Below, one piece after another: positions 20,901 through 33,300 of a stretch of 64,000 bases of DNA. This stretch comes from Desmodesmus armatus (Eukaryota; Chlorophyta; Chlorophyceae; Sphaeropleales; Scenedesmaceae). The notes under the pieces were generated by a model. The model was not told where the DNA came from and searched no databases. It worked only from the letters and a program-made list of their open reading frames with translations. The number at the start of each line of letters is the position of its first letter. The first letter of the stretch is position 1. Where the stretch lies: contig VIIQ02000611.1 of assembly GCA_007449985.2 (NCBI GenBank), positions 62,001-126,000 of the forward strand, given 5' to 3'. The position numbers were made by a program, and so were the translations under genes.

Positions 20901-21497
20901 GTCCAGTTGCCTTGTCGTTGAGGGCGTTCAAAGCCCTGCTTTGAAGAGCATAGTGCTGCAGAGAGCAGTCAAGCCATGGTGACACAATGACAGGCCTTTA
21001 GACAGAAATTTGCTTCCGACGCCACCCGTCCGACGCCCTCAGTGGGGAATGGAAAATTACACATTGCACCTCCAAAACCCTACACACCGAGCGCATGCGG
21101 TGCAATTCAAGGAAAGGCTGCTCGTTGAGCCGGTGAGAGCAATTGCGATCAGCTCGTTGCCTTCAGCTGTACCGCTGCAGCTGACATCGCTGTCTTGGTT
21201 CCTCACCTCCAAGAACCGCCAGGTGTGGACAACGTTGTGCGTTAGTCCGTCTTTGGCAGCTGTCACGACGGGCATGGAGCTGGAGACTTGGCCAAAATGC
21301 AGCTGCACTGTGACCCTTGTCGTCCCGCTTCGTCCAGCACCGGCAAGGGACACTGCAGGCTTGTTCACAGATAAGAAGTAGGTGTTCAAAGCATCACAGT
21401 CGACGTCGCTGTCGGGAGTCCTGTCTGTGGAGCGCCCCAGACAGCAGCAGCAGGCAAGCACCAAGAGCACCAAGCCGAGCTGTCGCTGAGACATCAC
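17922..21497 (-). CDS. Secreted Cys-rich protein with disintegrin-like module (left copy)
   Basis: Exon 1 (21207-21497) starts with a signal peptide, MMSQRQLGLVLLVLACCCC. Exon 2 (20493-20955) joins in phase 0 and encodes HYALQSRALNALNDKATG through SHAHYHFFTP. Further exons visible are near 19411-19491 (NCTEGSADGLPSLPANEGTPC), near 19037-19070 (CESGKVC), 18678-18770 (KCDIAEVCVNGVCPAD, NGARCPW) and the last at 17922-18243 (YGPYSADISS, REWPSCEGTC, CALRWD, ending SYCWE). The CDIAE.C.G.CP.D..K.NG..C pattern is that of ADAM-type disintegrin domains. I found no HExxHxxGxxH zinc motif, so a protease activity is not claimed. Exons between 19500 and 20490 are unresolved. Likely function is cell-surface or extracellular matrix interaction, inferred only from signal peptide and domain. 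Confidence 0.6.
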
Positions 21498-22281
21498 GTT
21501 GAAACGAACTGAAAGTTTCTGATCAGCAGTACGGCAGGCACTGGGAGCTGTCCAGCTGGAATGTAGTTGATCTGGTTGCAGGACTGATGCAGCCCAATCG
21601 CATCAGATAGCGTTTGTGCAGCAAGTGATACGCTTTAAGCGGGTGTGAGTCTTTCAAGACCACAAAGCAGCTCCAGTCAAACATGAAGGTACGGAAATGC
21701 AGTGCAATGCACAACGATCGTGACAGAGCTTTCTGTACCGGTCAGGCTTGAATATGATCCAAGTGGTCATGGTTTTGGGTGGCCTGCTCAACAACGAGAC
21801 ATGTAATGGCGGCAGAGTAAAGAGCGGCCATCACTACCCTCCCATTATTAGCATGATAATGTATTAACATGCGTTAATCAGCTAGCGGGCTGATGCATCC
21901 AGGGCTTGGGCCCGCTAAGCCCTGGAGTGCTCATGCTGCTCCTAGCATGATATACTCTGGCCCTGCCCTTGGCAGGGCACGTTTTGTTGTTGTTCACACG
22001 TGTGTGACAACAACTCGACTCGCTACCTTTGGTAGCGTTTGAAGTGTTACCGCCTTTCCCTCCAGAGTGCGAAGCTCAACTTCGCATTTTCCTCGAACCT
22101 CCAGTCGTTTGCACGTTTGCTATCGACTAAGCTCTTCCAAAGAGATAGGCTTTAAGCCTCAGCTGTCTGTTTGCTAGCCGTTCTCTCAAGCAGCAGCAAC
22201 AGCAGCAGTAGACCTCTCTAGGTCTGGGACACCAGGTCCCACGGCCTTGCCCATGCAGTATCCCCTGGCAACATCGGAGCT

Positions 22282-22374
22282 ATGGATGGCCAGCAGCAGC
22301 TACAGCAGCTGGAGCAGCAGCTGGAGCAGCACATGCAGCAACAGCAGCAGCCACTGCGGGATAGTGAAGACTGA
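22282..22374 (+). pseudogene. Short Gln-rich ORF, possible gag remnant
   Basis: Thirty codons (start ATGGATGGCCAG) with a repeated QQLEQQLEQ heptad-like pattern suggestive of coiled coil, ended by TGA. The next frame stays open to 22653 without recognisable motif. Its position before the RT ORF suits a gag-like gene; the length suggests truncation. Confidence 0.3.
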
Positions 22375-22597
22375 TTGCAGCAGCCAGCTGCAACATGGAG
22401 TGGGGCCTATGGCCCTCAGCAAGGCAGCAGAGCACGGAACCCCCATGGTCCTGCTCATCTGCACCAGTGCAGGCTTCAGCAGCGCTTCTGCTGGAGCAGC
22501 CCCCCAGTAAGGGCTTCTGCATCAGCAGGCAAGTGTGGGGATAGCCTCCCACTGAAAGCGCCAGCCTTAGGCCACTTGTCAGTTACGTCTGGTTGCT

Positions 22598-24655
22598 TTG
22601 TCGTGCAGCAGCCAGCCGGGGCACATACGTTTGTGCCTTTACAGAGAGCTTGAGATCGCCCCTGTGTCTCTCAGCATGGTGTTCAGCCACTCATTTCCAG
22701 CTGATACCCCGCTTCCTCGCAGGCTGGGGTTGTGTGCATCTCGTTGGAAAGCCCTTGGAGCCCCTGCTAGGGTTGTATCCTGGTTGAAGCATGGTGTTGA
22801 GATAGAGTGGCTTGGGGGACGGGCCCCGCCGCCATTCTGCAAACGGCCCCTGCCGTATACACATGCGCAGCAGCAGTGGTGGTTGTGCACTGAGTTCCCA
22901 CGCTTTGCTAAGCTTGGCATCATGTCTGAGTTGTCATCAAGGCCTGATTATTGCTCGAATGCATTTTGTGTGCCAAAGGGCTCCTCTTGGCGCCTTGTGC
23001 TGAACCTGTCACACCTCAACAAGTTTGACAAAGCTTACAAGTGCAGGTTTGAAACCCTGAAGTTTCTGCAGCGCTATGATCTGCAGGGTGCCTTTGCTTT
23101 AAAGGCTGATATGGCAGATGCCTTCTACCAGGTGCCTCTGCATGCAGAATCTGTGCCGTATTTTTCGTTCGAGTTTGCAGGCAGATATTACAGCATCAGT
23201 TGCCTGCCATTTGGGTGGAACAACAGTCCATACGTGTTCACCAAAGTGGCTAGAGTGTTTGTGGCACACTTGCGTGCACCCCAGCATACCCGTGTCCCAC
23301 CAGGCTGCATGTACCCTCCCCCACCGTCCTCGTGGCTGGCCCAGCATGGTTGCAGGGTCCTTCCCTATTTAGATGACTTCCTTTTCATCTTCCCGGATCG
23401 CGACACCGCCGCTGCTGGTGCAGACTGGGTGCGGTCTCTGATGTTCTGGCTTGGTTTCACTCCCCACCCAACCAAGTCTATTTGGGAGCCTGTGCAGCAG
23501 CTGGAGCACCTGGGGCTTACAGTTGATCTCGCGGCTGGCACCTTCTCTGTGCCAGCAGCTAAGCTAGCAAGGCTTTCCCGCATGGCTAGGGACATCGCTG
23601 TCTCTGCCAAGCTGCGCCGTCGGCTTGTTCCGAAGCGCGAGCTAGCCTCTTTTTGTGGCTTTGCACAGTCTGTGCGCTTGGCAGTCATGCCTGCCAACCT
23701 GTTTTTGCGTAGCTTGTATGATGCATGTGCTTCAGTGCCTGGTTGGAATGGGGATGTTAGCCTGTCACGTCAAGCCTTTCGGGACCTAGAGTGGTGGGCC
23801 AGCATCCCTGCCCGCCACCTGTCATCCCCCATAGCTTTGCGCCCAGCCACCGTGGAGTTGTACGTTGACGCCTCCGATGTGGGTTGGGGAGCTGTCTTGC
23901 CTGAGTTGCAGGATTCCCCTGAAGGGGTTGCTCGTGGCAGCTGGTCGGCTGCAGAGCAGTCCATGCACATCAATCAGAAGGAGATGCGTGCTGTGCAGCT
24001 GGCGTTGCGCTCGTTTGCTCCTGTTGTCCGTGACCGGGTGGTTCATGTGCATGAGGACAATTCTGTCACGCAGTCAGTGTTGGGCCGGTTTGCATCGCGT
24101 TCGCCTGTGTTGATGACTGAGTACCGCCACCTGTGGGCCTTGTTGGATGAGCTGCATGTGCAGCTTCAGGTGGTGCGTGTAGCCTCTGAGCACAACTTGG
24201 CTGACGCGCCGTCCCGTGCTCTGGACCGCAGCGACTACAGGCTTGACGGCAGCGTCTTTGCCAGCCTTGATGTGTTGTGGGGGCCCCATGATGTGGATCT
24301 GTTTGCTTCGGACACCAACACGCACTTGCCTAGGTTTTTCAGCCTGCATCGGTGTCCTGGCAGCAGTGGAGTCAATGCATTCCTACAGTCATGGCAGGGT
24401 CTCAACGGGTTTGCAAACCCCCCTTTGGAAACCAATATCTTGTTGCAAGTGGTGCAGAAGATCCGCGAGGATCGCGCCACTGTGACTCTGCTGGTGCCCT
24501 GCTGGCCCTCCCAGCCCTGGTACCATGAGCTTATGTTGTTGGCCGCTGATACGGTGGCCCTTCCTCAGGCCACCTTCAGCCTGGGATCAGCTGGGTCTGC
24601 CCAGCATATGCCCAAGGCGTCTTGGCCTATGATGGCTGTGCGCGTTGTTCACTGA
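22598..24655 (+). CDS. DIRS-type reverse transcriptase / RNase H / Dam-like methyltransferase polyprotein
   Basis: A 685-aa ORF. RT: LVLNLSHLNKF (about residue 133), KADMADAFYQVPL, LPFGWNNSPYVFTK and catalytic YLDDFLF (about residue 256). RNase H: ELYVDASDVGWGA, the INQKEMRAVQLAL glutamate helix, HEDNSVTQ, and HNLADAPSR near residue 541. The C-terminal part (DVDLFAS, FANPPLETN, TLLVPCWPSQPWYHE) fits the adenine-methyltransferase-like domain typical of DIRS elements; its NPPL stands where active enzymes have NPPW/Y or DPPY. No frame break was seen, so the ORF is intact although the element around it lacks a recognisable recombinase. The exact start is uncertain; the conserved part begins near residue 110. 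Confidence 0.88.
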   Translation: MSCSSQPGHIRLCLYRELEIAPVSLSMVFSHSFPADTPLPRRLGLCASRWKALGAPARVVSWLKHGVEIEWLGGRAPPPFCKRPLPYTHAQQQWWLCTEFPRFAKLGIMSELSSRPDYCSNAFCVPKGSSWRLVLNLSHLNKFDKAYKCRFETLKFLQRYDLQGAFALKADMADAFYQVPLHAESVPYFSFEFAGRYYSISCLPFGWNNSPYVFTKVARVFVAHLRAPQHTRVPPGCMYPPPPSSWLAQHGCRVLPYLDDFLFIFPDRDTAAAGADWVRSLMFWLGFTPHPTKSIWEPVQQLEHLGLTVDLAAGTFSVPAAKLARLSRMARDIAVSAKLRRRLVPKRELASFCGFAQSVRLAVMPANLFLRSLYDACASVPGWNGDVSLSRQAFRDLEWWASIPARHLSSPIALRPATVELYVDASDVGWGAVLPELQDSPEGVARGSWSAAEQSMHINQKEMRAVQLALRSFAPVVRDRVVHVHEDNSVTQSVLGRFASRSPVLMTEYRHLWALLDELHVQLQVVRVASEHNLADAPSRALDRSDYRLDGSVFASLDVLWGPHDVDLFASDTNTHLPRFFSLHRCPGSSGVNAFLQSWQGLNGFANPPLETNILLQVVQKIREDRATVTLLVPCWPSQPWYHELMLLAADTVALPQATFSLGSAGSAQHMPKASWPMMAVRVVH

Positions 24656-26447
24656 GCCGCACATACAGTATGCCCACCAAGGGTTGTGTTGCAGCAATGA
24701 CGGGACTCTGTGCTTGTGGCGTCTGGTTTCTGTTTGGGCTTGAGCTGGCTTGGCTTGTGGTTGGTCTGGGCTTTGGCCTCTGCAGTGCGTGATGCGCTGC
24801 TATTACGCACTGAGCCCATGTGCTCTGGTGGCGCTGCTGGTGCGGCTTCCGAGTGCCGCTCAGCCTGGCTTTTGGCCTCTACAGCGCCTGATGCGCTGCT
24901 GTTATGCACTGAGCCCTTACGCTCTGGTGCTGCTGTTGGGGCAGCTTACAAGTGCAGCACATAAAATTCATCTTCGGGTGTTGTGCTGCCTTATGTTGGC
25001 AGCCTGCGCTGCTATTGTTGGTAAACAGAGCCCATGTGCTCGTATGCTGGTTGCCAGTCACTCACTCTGCTGACAATTGTAGTATCTGTGCTGTAGCGAG
25101 CCTGCGCCCTTTTGTGTTACCTGCACCGTCGTGCCACACTTGCTAAGTTACGCTGAGCCCGCGTGCTGCAGCACTTTCCAGGTTTTCTGGCTCAGGTGAC
25201 TGTGCTCTGGCGGTGACAGGCATTGCTTGTACGTCTTGTGACTTTGACCTCCTGTCGCACACTTTGCATATCGTAGGCATTTGGCAACGGCATTGGCATG
25301 GCATGCGCCATACCGTGTCCACACCCCTGGGTGTGCTGTTCTCCTTAGTGCCACCCGTTGGCGTATGTTGGTTTGTGCGCAGCGTTGCATGACTATTGCT
25401 GCCCTCCCTCTGAGCACCACTGCCTTGTGCTGCCAACCCCGCCTTGTGTACTGCGCTAGAGTAGTGCCCGGATGCGTGACCATGATCTGTGTGCTAATTT
25501 GATCTGCCTCAGCCACCTGTTTAATGATCTATTATGCTTCCAGTTTGTTGCCTCCCTGCTACACTCTTGTGTGTGGCTGTGGCAGTTGTGGTCATTGGCC
25601 GCGCTACTGCTTGCTGCCTGCTAGGCTCCCAGTCTAGGTCTGCTGCCCCCCCCCCCCCCCTAGGGGCCGTGGATTTCTGAGATGCACCCCGGTGGTTTGG
25701 GCAGCTCCAGGCCGTTGCGCCTTTACATCCGTATCTCGGCACCTGTGAGTGCTCCCTCTGGGCCACCTTGTGGCAGTTGTGGCTGGGTCTTGGGTACTGT
25801 GCCGTGTCCAACCAGCCTGGTGTACGGATGCGCGCTGGTGAGCCCAACACTTGCTTTTCCTATGCATCTGATGTGTGCCCAATGCATATGCACTTCTTAT
25901 GTGCATGGGCTACTGCATCCCCCTTGTCTATGCTTTGCAGCATCACAAGGTGTGGCGCACCGACTACAAAGCCCCCCACACTGTCCCTCACACGGCACAG
26001 AGTTGCTAAGCCCATAAAGATTGAGACACTTTGACTGCATTAGAAACGTAAGACTGTGTAGTAGTGCATTGAGCTTCAAAAATGAGTTCACACTGACCAG
26101 TGGGCCCCGGGGCTAATGCACAACAACTCATCATTACACGTGTTTCCGGCCAGGTTCATTGTGCAAGCAGCAAGCTGCAAGCAGCAAATCGACCTTGGTG
26201 CAAGACAAGCAAGACACCACCAGGCGACCAGTGACCTAGGACACTAGAAAGCCTGTGCCAGTTACGGCCACAACGCAGGCATACAAAGGGCATAAAAGCA
26301 GCAGCGCTGAAACGGGCTGCTGACGACCACCCCAAACATGTTGCTGTGTGGTTTCAAAACCAAACTACTGTAGTGGTATTCCCAAGGACCTGTGGTCAGC
26401 AAGTCGCTCGAGCGCCCCAAGCAAGCACTAGGCACAACAACTTCTTT
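24656..26447 (+). other. 3' part of the retroelement without recognisable recombinase
   Basis: About 1.8 kb after the polyprotein stop with only short ORFs. It includes two ~97 bp tandem copies at about 24770-24960 (GATGCGCTGCT...GCACTGAGCCC) and a C run at 25650. No tyrosine recombinase motif (R..HxxR..Y) was visible in any frame. The last ~300 bp include GGGCATAAAAGCAGCAG, a possible promoter-like motif, unproven. Confidence 0.5.
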
Positions 26448-27382
26448 ATGATATTACCCCTCCCTTGTTTTTGGCATATGCTTTGCACAAACATGTTTCT
26501 TGTTCTCAACTGCGCCTGGGCAGAAGGTTATCTGCATGAATTCTGTGTGATGCCGACCAAGCAGCAGCAGCAGCAGCCAGTAGGACAGCAAAACAGCCTG
26601 TCTAGACTGTGTTCAGTTTGTGCAAGGTTTACTTGTCTCTCTGCACACACAATTTTGATTGTGTGTGACTGCATGATCGAAGACTTGTTGCGCCTTTTGA
26701 AGTTGGGAAACATCTGACTGTACTGTCGATACCACGCTGCAGTACATCATCTGCTGTACTGTGCTGAATGTACTTACTGTTTGTGTTGTGATGGGTCCTG
26801 CAGTCTTGTGCTCCTGCCGTGATGGGATTACTTACTGATGACTTACGGAAGTCAACCTTGAGGCTGCCAGAGGGGCTATGTCGTCTTGCAGTGAATGGCC
26901 CAGCTAGCCTAGGCCCAGCTAGCCTTGGTATAACACCTGCCATGCCAACATACTTCATGCAGTGCTGGTTTATATTGCTAAATTGCTGGCCCCATGCCCT
27001 TGAGGACCTGCATTAGTCACACAGGTCGACGTCGTTCGCCGACACTGCATCCCCCATACAGCGCACATGCCAACCCTCATGCAGCGATTGCGCACTGCAG
27101 CTCAAAACACCCCCGCTACTGGCCGCGACACTGTGTAGCAACGACTGACGCATGCCACCCCACTCAGGGCTTGCAGGGGCAGTACACCCCTCGGCTGGGC
27201 AACACAGACCGGACAGCAGCTGACTTCCACAGCGAAGCATCACTCTTGCGAAACACCGTGAGACACATGCCACAAACCCAATAGCAAACACACTCCGCAC
27301 CCCTAACAGCAAACACACTCCGCACCGCTAACATTCACCCACCACTACTGCTGCATCCACTGCTGCATTCTCCATACGCTCC
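26448..27382. other. Inner part of left arm, no gene recognised
   Basis: Matches the right arm at about 37860-38790 in inverted orientation. It probably contains the 3' UTR of the J-protein gene. Only short ORFs; a small tandem repeat of AACAGCAAACACACTCCGCA lies near 27280-27325. Confidence 0.55.
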
Positions 27383-30300
27383 CTAGCCTGCCATGGGCAT
27401 GTCTGTGCCGCCAGCAGCAGCCCCTGCCGCCCCACGTTGCTGCGGCTGGTACTGGCCTGCCACCCCTGGCTGGGGTGCTGCCCCAGGCTGCTGCTGCCCT
27501 GCTGGAGCCATCTGCTGGTACTGCTGCTGAGGCATGTAGCCGCCAGCAGCCGCACCAAACCCACCTGGCTGCTGCTGCTGCTGCTGCTGGTGGTGGTACT
27601 GCTGCTGCTGCTGTGCCGGGTGGTACTGCTGCGGTGCTGGGGACTGTTGGGGTACCCTGAGGCCCCTGCCTGCGGTCCGTACCCGCCAGCCTGCGCGTGG
27701 TACTGCTGAGCTGCTGCCGGGTACTGCGAGTACTGGGCATAGTACTGCTGGTACTGCTGCTGGTACTGCTGCTGGTAATGTGCAAACTGCTGCTGGTACT
27801 GCTGCTGGTATTGCTGCTGGTACTGCTGCTGTGCCTGCGCCTGTGCCTGGCTGTACGTGCCTGCAGGCCCTCCCTGGACCCCGTAGCCAGGCTGGTAGGC
27901 TGCTGGTGCGCTGCTCACAGGTGCTGCTGCTGGCTGCTGCTGGAGTACGGCCCAGCTGCGGCTGTCACTGCTGCTGGTGGTGGCATGGAAGCCACTGGTG
28001 CTCCCGCTGCTGCATGAGCTGCCTGCTGCTGCTTCAAGATGTCTTCCTCCCTGAATGTGCCCTTGACATAGCCACTGCTTGGGGCAGCGCTGGCTACTGT
28101 AGGTGCGACAGTGGGGGCCGCAACAGGCGCAGCCACAGGAGCGGCAATGGGAGCCGCCACAGGCGCTGCTACAGGTGCTGATGGGGGTGCCGTGCTGCCA
28201 GACTGGCCGCCCAAGCCCAGGTTGCCAAAGCTCGGCATGTCCCATGTGGGCTGAGGCACCCTGCTGCCCCCGCCTGCTGCTGCTGCACCCCCTGCCGGCC
28301 TGCTGTGCTGGCCGCTGCTGCCGCCTGCATGCAGTGGTGGCAATCCGCAGCAATGCAGTTAGATGGCGAGCAAACAGGGTGGATGGAAGAGCCATTGCAC
28401 TGCCTGGGGACTGCTGCGGCAAATTGTCTGCTTGAGCGATGCGTGCTTCCCTTTCAAATAGGGGTGTAGGGGAGGGTTGGTGCAGTTGCAGCCGTTGGTG
28501 CAGTTTCAGCCGTGGACTGGACAGAGACTGGGCCACAGTTTATAATGCACACATTTTATAAGGGGTCAGTCACTACAAACACAGCACTCTCTCCACTGCC
28601 TTGCCTTCCCAGCCCCCCTTGCACACTCACGCACGCACACCCACACACCTGCAAAGGGTCCAGTGACTGAGTCGCTGTCCGTGTCTGACCCCGCCTCATC
28701 CACTATGTTGCAGGTGGTGCTGCTGCCCGCACTCACTGCAGGCCGCCTGGGCTGCCACTGCTGCTGCCGCTGCTGCTGCCGCTGCTGGTGCTGCTGCTGC
28801 GGTGGCGCCGACTGCTGCTGCTCCTGTTGCGCGCGGGCACCTGCTGCAGTGGCGGCCGCCATAAAGGCCGCAGTGGGACCCCGCTGCGCCCCACCCTCTG
28901 CAGTCCCCCTATGCGCATGTGCACCTGCAGAGTCAGACTCAGGAGGCAGTTCCACCTGCTGCCGCTGCTTTGCTGCCGGAGGGCCCTCTGTAGGGTCCGC
29001 ACTCTCACCGCACCCCTCAAAGCCCTCTGAGAACTGCTGCCACTGTGGGCCACTGCTGCTGCCGTAGCCGCCAGGACCCCCACCACGCCGGCCAGCACGC
29101 CCCGCCCTACCGGCCCTTCCTGCCCTGCCCCTGCCCCTGCCACCAACCCCTGTGGAGAAGCGGCCAGGGCCCGCTGCTGCTGCCATATCAACCCCAATGT
29201 CCGCAGAGGGGTAGGGATCTTCCTCCATAGCATCCTCCCCCTGCTGCTGCTGCTGGTTGCCTGCTGCGGCGCCGTTGGCGTCGACTGTCAGCGCCGCTGC
29301 TTGCTGTGAGATGGCTGCATGCTGCTGCTGCTCCTGCTCGGCAGTGAGCTTGGACGCCTCGATTGCCTCACGCAGCATACGGTCCTCCTGGAGGGTGGTG
29401 AGGAAGAATGTTGTTTGTGGTGAGTGAGTATGTGTTGACCGAGATCATATGAATTCTGTTCAGCATTAGGGGCGGATCACCATCAGGACGAGGCTGGAGA
29501 AGCATAAAAGCAGAAAGGCGGCAAAGAAGCCAGGAGCCAAAGGAATGCTAACCCAAGGTCTCGACGGTATGAAGCACTGCCATTGGACAAGCTGTGTCAC
29601 ACAGACAGCTACGACGGTGCACGGTCCTGCTACTGCATCAGTCTCATGTCAGGATGTGCTTTGCCGCCAAAGACTTGCCGCCTAAAGCCTCTGCTGGCAC
29701 CAATCCTCGACACGTACACATCCCCACTGCTAAACTGTGGGGTGCAGGGCGCTGCAAGCGTTGCTGACCCTTATGACATAACGCGGCTCAACAGCCAATG
29801 AAGTCAGTTCACAGAAGGAACATTCACAACCCTCTCTGGCAAGTAGCTTCATGCAATAATTTCATGCCATGCAAGCCTGCAACCCAGCCCAACACAGCCA
29901 CACCACCCACCCACCTCAGCCTCTAGCTGTGCCTCCCACTGAGCCTGGCTCACGCCAGGTGGCCTGCTGCGGCCCCCATAGCCACCACCCCAGCCGCCAC
30001 CACCACCCCCCTGGGGCCGGCTGCTAGGCACGGGCATGGCCCGCTGGCTGCCAAAGTTGCCGGCAGAGCTGCTGCCTGGTGCCCCTGCTGACAATCCACT
30101 GCCGCTGCGGTTGGGAGGGCCCCTGCTGGTGAAGCTGCTAGACCGCTCGGGCCCTGCTGCTGCTGCTGGTGTACTTGCGCCGCTGTTGCTGCCGCTGGCA
30201 CGGACGTTGAAGCTGCCAGATGCTGCGGCGGCGGCCGGTGGCTGCGGCGGGGTGGCTGCGCCGGGCGTTGCTGCTTTGCTGCTGTTGGTTTTCTTCTTCT

Positions 30301-33300
30301 TGCCGGTTGGGGGTGCTGCAGCAGAGTCCTTGGCTTTCTTGGCTGCTGTTGCTGCCATCTCCCGCTCGTAATCAGCTGCTGCAGCAGCTTGGGCAGCTGC
30401 AATGGCAGCCTCCTTCTCTGCTTGGGCCTGCAGGACATTCAACACAGCCGCCACATGAGGCAGCAGTGTGGTGTAGCAGGGGATGAAATAGCAAGCTGAT
30501 GGGCACACACCCTGCACTTGCTGGTTGACAGCTGCTGTGCACCACTGCTGACTCACACCCACAACCTCTGTTTTGTACAAATGTTGACCCTGTGGTGTTC
30601 GCTGCCCTACAGATGCTACGACCACCAACCTTGACAGCAGCTGACAACTGCAGGTGCACACTCAACCGCACTGACATCAACCAACACTGACAGCAACAGT
30701 CAAGCATCCAGCGGCACTGACAGCAAACAGCGGCGCAAGCTGCAGCTGCGCCACGCAAACCCCACTCACCCGGAGCACCGCTTCATCTCTGACAGGGTCT
30801 GCAGGTGCTGCTGCTGTTGCCGCCTTCTGGCTGCTGCGCACGGCCTTCTTTTTTGCACGTTTGCCAGTGCCTGCAGCTGCTGCAGCCTCGTCAGGGGTGT
30901 CGGGCGCGCTGCCGCCTGCAGCTGCTGCCGCACCGCTCCTGCCACGGCTGCTGTTGCCGGCAGCGTCCATGGGGCTGCTTGTAGCTGCTGCAGCTGCTGC
31001 TCCCGCTGCTGCACGGCCTGCAAGGCAACGCAGATGAACACAACAATTTACACATGGTGGCAAAACAGTATGCTTATGACTGACTTTCCACTCACAACTT
31101 GGAAGGCTGCATGGTTTATCGAGTGATCAGGTGATCTGGTGAATGATCCAGATGCCACTCTCCACCCCATGGGCTCCCCCGAAGACATGTGATATGTGGG
31201 TGCTGGCTAGTCTCACCCTCAAACCTCCAAAGGAGAACCCTGCAGGTGACATCACCCCAAGTGTACCCAGCTGCCACTGCTGCTCAGGGCTGATAGCATC
31301 ATATGTTCCACAGCTGCCTGCAGCTGAAGCTGCAGCTGTTCTTCACGCAGCAATCACAGTGCCGTGTTGGTGCTGAGACTACGCCCTCCCGCCACCCACA
31401 CACATATGCATGCGCACACCCTCACCTGAGGTGACATAGCTCGATTCCACGCTGAATTCGCCCCAGGTGACCCCCTCCGGCTGCCCCCCGCTGCTGCTGC
31501 CACCGCCAGACATGGCCTGCGCCACAGAGTCCTGTGTGCCGTAGCCACCCCTGCTCCTGAAGCTGTACTTTGTGCCTGGCAGCAGGCCTCCCACGGTCTC
31601 CTGGGTGCCTTGGGTGAGGCGGCTGGCCCAGGGCCCTGCCGACCCTGCTGCCCTGTAGTCCAGCTGGTACAACAGGCAAGCCTGCAGCAGCAGGACATAT
31701 ACACAGGACAACACGCACATGCACATGGTCAGGTTGGGGTGGTCATTGTTGGCCGGCTGTTGTTGCAACAAAAGGAGGCAATCTAGTTGGTGCACCTGGC
31801 AAGCCCAGCAGCCGTTGAGGCATACAAACAGGTCCACACCGTGACATGCACATAACTGGGTGTGGCTTGCGCATTGAAGTTTTTTTGCAAGTTGCGTGCC
31901 ACCTGGGTGCGCCCTACACATGACAAATCGCCGACTAGGACTCTGCAGACATCCCGTCCATTTGCACACCATGTGTCAGACATATACACAACACACGAGA
32001 CAATTGAGCTGCTACGCCTGGCACACCCACTCACGCACCCATGTGTTGGTGTAATCACCATGCTCTCGTATCGCCCACTGTCCCCTCTCCCACCCTCAGA
32101 ACACATACAGTGATGTTTGTATCTCCCAACCCTGCCCCCGCACGCATGACACACATGTGTCCTCACTGTCAACGCACATTGACCCCACAAACTCACCGCC
32201 ATGCGGTCGTCGGACACGGGCCCCCGCTTGTCCACTGTGATGGTGATGCTGTTATCGGTGCGCCCAGTCATCACGGGCCGCGGCAGCTGGGCCACACGGC
32301 GCGCCAGGGCAGCCTCGTTCTTGGCGTATGCGGCAGACGCCGCTGCTGCCGCATTGGCCTCAGAAAAGAAGCTCTCGGCCTGCAGCAACCAACAATGCAC
32401 ACATGAGACACCCACACGTCCAGTACACACCCATGCACGCACACATGCATGCTGTTTCTTCATTTGGTGTGTCTGATTCTGCAACTGTCCTACTTGGAGG
32501 CTTGGGATGGCTATCAAATGCAGAACCAGTGACAAATCACCAGCCTCAGAGTGTGTGCAGTTCCAGGCCCACCCCGTGGATGTGCCCCAAAGCTGGCCCC
32601 CCTAGATGGCATATGCCAGCATCACTGCCATGCAAGCAGCCGCACCTCCTCCTTGCGCTGCCTCTGAGATTCCTTCTTCTTATACTTGCGCTCATCTTGC
32701 CTGGAGCAGCAGCAGGGGCGGAAGCAGCAGCGGAAGCATTGCAGCCGGCAACGCAGTGTGCGTCACGTTGCAGCAAACATCATCAATATGAAAGGCACGG
32801 CATCCTCATGGACTGCTTTGTGCTGTAGCATCATCCGCCACATTCACCAATCAGGCTGCTGCAAAAGCGCAGCGAAACCTTTGCTATAGAAGGCTGTCCA
32901 CCCTGAAGCCAAGGGCAGCTGTGAAACTGTGCTACCTGAAATGGATGACGGCATGCTCATGCCTTCACGGCTGCTGCTGCTGCCCGTGCGCTGCCACACC
33001 GGCACCCAGTTTGGCACAACCTCTGAATGCCCGATAGCAATAGCGGCAGCGCCTCGCTGGCCCCACTCACCGCTCCGCCCTCTCAGAGTAGCCATAGCCG
33101 TAGCCAGGTGGTGGGAAGCCTCCAGGCATGCCGCCCGGCATACCGCCCCTGCCTCCACGCATGAAACCGGGTGGAGGGCCCCTGCCGTGGTGGTGCTGGC
33201 GGCCAACCCCTGCACCCCTGCCACCTGTGACAGCAAGGAGAACGTGCGCAGGCATGCTTCGGGAACAGGGACATAGCTCTGCAAGTTGAGCACAGCTCAA

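Larger units (their letters stand above)
21820..26447 (+). mobile_element. DIRS-like retroelement inserted in the left arm
   Basis: The limits come from comparison with the uninterrupted right arm. Sequence matching the right arm across about 38790-38815 is split here between about 21818 and 26447, so this ~4.6 kb is an insertion. It carries an RT/RNase H/methyltransferase-like ORF on the + strand, opposite to the host gene. The first 200 bp contain a stem-loop (CCAGGGCTT/AAGCCCTGG near 21899-21925) and short complementary pairs. No long direct terminal repeats were found, consistent with DIRS elements. I found no tyrosine recombinase ORF, so it is either defective or non-autonomous. Confidence 0.75.
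16240..28255 (-). repeat. Left arm of a large inverted duplication
   Basis: Read on the - strand, this region matches 36915-43340 on the + strand in the same order: end of the J-protein last exon, intergenic block, disintegrin-like gene, dispersed repeat. It is longer than its partner because a retroelement lies at about 21820-26445 and extra copies of the dispersed repeat lie at 16.8-17.4 kb. Divergence is visible but moderate: single-base changes and short indels in coding parts, more in introns. Confidence 0.88.

Noticed and set aside
17922..21497. Active ADAM or gametolysin-type metalloprotease
   Set aside because: Disintegrin-like pattern is visible but no HExxH zinc motif was found in any frame, so protease function was not called.
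21820..26447. LTR retrotransposon (Ty3 or Copia type)
   Set aside because: No long direct terminal repeats and no integrase; RT/RNase H order and the DLFAS/PCWPSQPW C-terminal domain fit DIRS elements.
27328..28536. A separate 402-codon gene on the - strand
   Set aside because: This frame is a composite of wrong-frame and right-frame parts of the J-protein last exon; the phase-consistent reading belongs to the J-protein gene.
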